This document shows positions 60,448 to 64,000 of a stretch of DNA of 64,000 nt, in pieces. The stretch comes from Bacteroidales bacterium. Its GTDB lineage: Bacteria; Bacteroidota; Bacteroidia; Bacteroidales; UBA932. A program made the translations under genes and the position numbers. Under the pieces are notes generated by a model. It saw nothing but the letters and a program-made list of their open reading frames with translations. It did not search any database and was not told the DNA's origin. The stretch covers positions 1-64,000 of the forward strand of contig JAFZQO010000053.1 of NCBI GenBank assembly GCA_017620335.1, written 5' to 3'. Each line of letters begins with the position of its first letter. Position 1 is the stretch's first letter.

Positions 60448-61125
60448 ATGATGGAAAGGAGACAAGCCACACGCATACAGACGTCCGTCCTGAACTCCCT
60501 GGAGCACAGGCTCCTGGTGTGGCTCGCCGCACGCATGCCCAAATGGGTCAATTCCGACATGCTCACCATAGTAGGCACGCTGGGAGCATTCCTCATCGGC
60601 CTGGGTTACGCCCTTACCGCGAAAAACGTGAACTGGCTCTGGCTATCCACCTTCGGCCTCCTCGTCAACTGGTACGGAGACTCTCTGGACGGCAACCTTG
60701 CCCGCTATCGCCACAAGCAGCGCCCAGTTTACGGCTATTACCTGGACCATACCATGGACGTGATCAACGAGTCCATGATGTTCTTCGGAGCCGGCCTGGC
60801 ACCATTCTTCGACATGAGGCTGACCCTGTCCGCCTTCGTGCTCTACCTCCTCATGACGCTGAACGTAAGCATGAACGCCCATCTCAGGAGCGAATTCAAG
60901 CTTTCGTACTTCAAGCTCGGCCCAACTGAGTTCCGCATCATCGTCGCAGTGGCCAACACAGTCATGCTCTGCTTCGGGGAAAAGCTTCTCAGCTCGAGGA
61001 TTCCGAACTGCTTCATCGGCTTGATAGTATTGATGCTCGGCATCATCTACATCCGCACGGTCATAGCCGACATCAAATACTACTCCGACATCGACCCCAT
61101 GCCCAAGGACGATGAACAGGAGTGA
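60448..61125 (+). CDS. CDP-alcohol phosphatidyltransferase family protein
   Basis: This 225-residue membrane enzyme has about six hydrophobic segments. The family signature is complete: DSLDGNLAR, eight residues, then GYYLDHTMD, supplying the Asp residues that bind two metal ions. It would transfer a phosphoalcohol from CDP-diacylglycerol or CDP-alcohol to make a phospholipid headgroup. The substrate is not clear from sequence. The start is 60448 or the adjacent ATG at 60451. It overlaps by 14 bases an acyltransferase gene, which suggests a shared lipid pathway. Confidence 0.9.
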   Translation: MMERRQATRIQTSVLNSLEHRLLVWLAARMPKWVNSDMLTIVGTLGAFLIGLGYALTAKNVNWLWLSTFGLLVNWYGDSLDGNLARYRHKQRPVYGYYLDHTMDVINESMMFFGAGLAPFFDMRLTLSAFVLYLLMTLNVSMNAHLRSEFKLSYFKLGPTEFRIIVAVANTVMLCFGEKLLSSRIPNCFIGLIVLMLGIIYIRTVIADIKYYSDIDPMPKDDEQE

Positions 61126-61837
61126 ACCCAAGGAACTGCACCGGCTTCCCGACAGCCGCCTGACACGCTTCATCGCCTCCATTCTGAGGCTTTTCTACAG
61201 GAGGAAGGTAAGCGGCAGGGAGAATATCGACACCTCCGAAGCATCCGTATTCGTATGCAACCACGGCAGGGTTTCCGGCCCCATAACCGCCGTCCTGCAC
61301 CTCCCCGTGCGCTTCAGGCCATGGATAAACGGCTGCATGCTCGACCGTGAAGAGGCGACGGATGTCATGATGGGGACGTTCCGGGACAAGTTCACCTTCC
61401 TGAAACCCAAGGCAAAGAGACGGTTGCTGCACGGGGTTTCGCGGCTTGTCTGCCACGTCCTGAACTCCTTCGACCCCGTCCCTGTCTATAAAGGCGACCC
61501 CAGAAAGTCCGTCGAGACCATCATCCGAAGCGTCGAGGCCCTTGAGCGGGGCGAGAACCTGCTGATATTCCCGGAAAAGCCCGCCGACCGCTACGATGAA
61601 GAATCCTATAAAGAGTTCCACACCGGTTTCGCCGCTCTGGGCAGGGCCTATCACAAGCACACCGGCCGAAACCTCAGGTTCTATCCGGTCTTCTCAGACC
61701 CCGGGTCCCGCCGCCTGGTCATCGGGGAGCCCGTCGTCTTCGACCCTTCCGAAGAGTCGAGGGAAGGAAAACTCCGCATCACGTCGGAGCTCCAATCCCG
61801 AATGATCGGGCTCAAATCCCTCTGTCAGGAACAATAG
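61112..61837 (+). CDS. PlsC-like acyltransferase with altered HX4D motif
   Basis: This 241-residue protein resembles 1-acylglycerol-3-phosphate acyltransferases. It has FVCNHGRVSGP where active enzymes have NHxxxxD, VPVYKGDPRKSV near the second block and LLIFPEKPADRY for the FPEG block. The Asp of the HX4D catalytic dyad is not present at the expected position. It might use another residue or act on an unusual acceptor. It overlaps the CDP-alcohol transferase gene, so the two probably act on the same lipid. Confidence 0.75.
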   Translation: MNRSEPKELHRLPDSRLTRFIASILRLFYRRKVSGRENIDTSEASVFVCNHGRVSGPITAVLHLPVRFRPWINGCMLDREEATDVMMGTFRDKFTFLKPKAKRRLLHGVSRLVCHVLNSFDPVPVYKGDPRKSVETIIRSVEALERGENLLIFPEKPADRYDEESYKEFHTGFAALGRAYHKHTGRNLRFYPVFSDPGSRRLVIGEPVVFDPSEESREGKLRITSELQSRMIGLKSLCQEQ

Positions 61838-61962
61838 CCCCCGGAAAGTGTCCATTCCTCCCGTCCCACCCTAATCTACAACCATTTCGACTAGCCGGGA
61901 CTTCCTTTTTTGGAGTTTATTTTCGAAATTTGTAGAAGGAAATACCACAAATCGAGAATACC

Positions 61963-64000
61963 ATGAGAACAAGAACGATTGCCGGCATCCTGCTGGCTGC
62001 GATCTGCCTTCTGGGCGGTTGCAAGAAGTACGAGTATCCTTTCCAGAATCCGCGCCTTTCGGTGGACAAGAGGGTTGACAACCTGGTCTCCCTCCTCACC
62101 CCGGAGGAGAAGATCGGCCTGATGATGAACGGCTCCGTATCCGTCGACAGGCTGGGGATTCCGGCATACAACTGGTGGAACGAGGCCTGCCACGGCATCT
62201 GCTACGACGACGTGACGGTATTCCCGCAGGTCATCGCCCTCGGTGCGACCTTCGACTCCGACCAGCAGCTGGAGATCTACACGGCAGTTTCCGACGAGGC
62301 CCGCGCCGTGTGGAACACCACGGACCACAACGTCATGGGAGTGACGGAACCCAACGGCAACATCTGGCACCAGGGCCTTTCATTCTGGTGCCCGAACGTC
62401 AACATTTTCCGCGACCCCAGGTGGGGACGCGGGCAGGAGACCCCGGGAGAGGACCCCTACCTCAACGCCGTGATGGGCTCGCAGACGGTAAGGGGCATGC
62501 AGGGCAATGACAAGAAGTATTTCAAGCTGCACTCCTGCGCCAAGCACTACGCCGTGCACAGCGGTCCCGAGCCGCTCAGGCACAGCTTCGACGTGAGCGT
62601 GTCCATGCGCGATCTCTGGGAGACCTACCTCCCGGCCTTCCGCTCCATCGTCAAGGACGCCCATGTCCAGGAGGTCATGTGCGCCTACCAGAGGTATGAG
62701 AACGAGCCCTGCTGCGCCAGCGACAGGCTCCTGCAGGAGATCCTGCGCGACAAGTGGGGATTCGACGGCATCGTCGTTTCGGACTGCGGCGCCGTCTCCG
62801 ACTTCTACCGCTCTCACCACACCCATGAGGATGTCGCAAGCGCCTCCGCAGACGCTGTTCTTTCCGGCACCGACGTCGAGTGCGGCACCAACTACAAGTC
62901 GCTCACCGACGCCATCTCGAGGGGCCTCATCACCGAGGAGGACATCGACGTGAACATCCGCCGCATCCTCGCATCGCGCATCAAGCTCGGCATGTTCGAC
63001 CCGGCCGAGAAGCTGCCCTGGGCGCATCTCGGACTCTCCGACCTCAGCAGCCCCGCCCACACCGCGCTGGCCGAGAAGGCCGCCCGCGAGGCCATCGTCC
63101 TCCTGAAGAATGAAAACAACATCCTGCCCCTGCGCAAGGACAACATCACCATCGCGGTGGTCGGTCCGAACGCCGACGACGCCCGCGTGATCCTGGGCAA
63201 CTACAATGGCTATCCCACCAAGGAGAACACCCGCACCATCCTCGACGCCATCCGTGAGGCCGCCCCTGCCGCGAACATCATCTATGACAAGGGCTGCGAC
63301 CTGACCGACCCTTACATCACCACGCACTACGTCTCCCGCCTCAACGACGGCAAGGGCCTCCATGCCGAATATTTCAACGACACCGAGTTCGGCGGCGGCG
63401 CAGTGGCCCAGGCCGATTATGACGAGCCCCTGAGCCTCAACACCACCTCCCCGGCCCTCGCACACGAGGACTGCGCATGGGTTGAGGGACTCAACCTCAC
63501 CGGTTTCTCCGCACGCTACAACGGCTCGTTCACGGCCGATTACACCGGCGACATGGTCTACACCGTGCGCGGCAGCAGCAAGTATACCTTCAAGGTCAAC
63601 GGCGAGACCGTGTCCGAGCAGGCCGGAAACGCCGGCGGACGTTTCTTCGGCGGTTTCGGAGGCTTCGGCAGGGGCTTCGCCCCGACCACCTTCCCCGTTG
63701 AGGAAGGCAAGACCTACGACATCTCCATCGAGCTTTCACAGCCCGAGGCCAGGTCGGCTTCGTTCTCCTTCGACATCTACAGCCGCAAGCCCGCCGACGT
63801 GGCCGCGGTGGCTGAGAACGTCAAGGGCGCCGACGTCATCGTCATGGTCAGCGGCATCTCCTCCGACGTGGAGGGAGAGGGCCACGACCGCTCCTCCATC
63901 GAGCTCCCTGAGATCCAACAGCAGCTGCTTGCCGCCCTCGACGCGACCGGCAAGCCGGTGGTCATAATCAACGTCTCCGGCAGCGCCATCGGCTTCGGCA
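61963..64000 (+). CDS. GH3 family lipoprotein with PA14-type insert (5' part, runs off the window)
   Basis: The open frame continues past the end of the window, with 679 codons visible. A lipoprotein signal (LLGGC, Cys20) comes first. The GH3 barrel follows, with FWCPNVNIFRDPRWGRGQET, KHYAVHSG and nucleophile Asp274 in IVVSDCG. A PA14-like domain (about residues 465-605, starting GLHAEYFNDTEFGGG) is inserted into the C-terminal sandwich domain, as in several gut beta-glucosidases. It contains a Gly/Phe-rich loop (GGRFFGGFGGFGRGFAP). The short intergenic stretch 61838-61962 shows no other gene and only a poor promoter match (TATTTTTC near 61917). Confidence 0.93.
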   Translation, partial: MRTRTIAGILLAAICLLGGCKKYEYPFQNPRLSVDKRVDNLVSLLTPEEKIGLMMNGSVSVDRLGIPAYNWWNEACHGICYDDVTVFPQVIALGATFDSDQQLEIYTAVSDEARAVWNTTDHNVMGVTEPNGNIWHQGLSFWCPNVNIFRDPRWGRGQETPGEDPYLNAVMGSQTVRGMQGNDKKYFKLHSCAKHYAVHSGPEPLRHSFDVSVSMRDLWETYLPAFRSIVKDAHVQEVMCAYQRYENEPCCASDRLLQEILRDKWGFDGIVVSDCGAVSDFYRSHHTHEDVASASADAVLSGTDVECGTNYKSLTDAISRGLITEEDIDVNIRRILASRIKLGMFDPAEKLPWAHLGLSDLSSPAHTALAEKAAREAIVLLKNENNILPLRKDNITIAVVGPNADDARVILGNYNGYPTKENTRTILDAIREAAPAANIIYDKGCDLTDPYITTHYVSRLNDGKGLHAEYFNDTEFGGGAVAQADYDEPLSLNTTSPALAHEDCAWVEGLNLTGFSARYNGSFTADYTGDMVYTVRGSSKYTFKVNGETVSEQAGNAGGRFFGGFGGFGRGFAPTTFPVEEGKTYDISIELSQPEARSASFSFDIYSRKPADVAAVAENVKGADVIVMVSGISSDVEGEGHDRSSIELPEIQQQLLAALDATGKPVVIINVSGSAIGFG

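Overview
The window looks like a chromosome segment of a GC-rich member of the Bacteroidales (phylum Bacteroidota). The evidence is the many promoters with the Bacteroidota -7 box TANNTTTG, the paired ECF sigma/anti-sigma modules, the SurA/OstA-like envelope operon, lipoproteins with Bacteroidota-style signal peptides, and a secreted glycoside-hydrolase repertoire (GH3, GH43, 3-keto-glycoside enzymes). No replication origin, CRISPR array, insertion sequence or prophage is visible. The only accessory-looking patch is about 2 kb of lower GC at 11.2-13.3 kb.

Layout. 0-1 kb: the 5' third of a 23S rRNA gene (minus strand) with its own promoter and no 16S gene upstream. 1-9.2 kb: a five-gene minus-strand operon (two SurA-type chaperone/PPIase proteins, an OstA/LptA-like protein, an OPT transporter, PepT). 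9.2-11.2 kb: divergent radical SAM protein and NlpC/P60 peptidase. 11.2-13.3 kb: ORF6N protein, a kinase lacking its activation segment, and a helix-turn-helix-like sensor protein. 13.3-17.7 kb: small conserved protein, radA, dacB, galE. 17.7-18.9 kb: tandem 52-nt repeats, then a radical SAM enzyme overlapping a gene for a Cys-rich small protein with an internal lipobox, a candidate peptide-modification system. 18.9-24.8 kb: minus-strand housekeeping genes (phosphodiesterase, rsmE, tsaC, endonuclease-like, rhomboid, mutL, small membrane protein). 24.8-27.8 kb: guaB, a GMP synthase ATP-PPase without a glutaminase domain, ispF. 27.8-30.2 kb: 3-keto-glycoside hydrolase and oxidoreductase. 30.3-33.3 kb: ECF sigma/dual-membrane anti-sigma pair and two lipoproteins. 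33.3-37.6 kb: tRNA-Pro, lolD-like ABC gene, a sigma/anti-sigma/Spy-like operon, split transketolase. 37.6-47.1 kb: lepA, a second sigma/dual-membrane pair, TPR protein plus EnvC, PPTase, mdh, tsaE. 47.1-54.6 kb: GH3, lipoprotein, comM, and a secreted-protein/GH43 pair. 54.7-59.0 kb: two tandem serpins translationally joined to a third sigma/dual-membrane pair. 59-64 kb: aspartate kinase, CDP-alcohol phosphotransferase, acyltransferase, and the start of another GH3 gene.

Three of the four ECF sigma genes are coupled to a gene whose product has a short cytoplasmic segment, one inner-membrane helix, a long low-complexity periplasmic linker and a C-terminal outer-membrane beta-barrel. This is the architecture of the dual membrane-spanning anti-sigma factors known from Bacteroides. 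In two of the three, the linker is partly encoded by a dispersed palindromic repeat that is also present between genes in this window. Together with the radical SAM/Cys-rich pair and the serpin-sigma operon, these are the most interesting parts of the segment.
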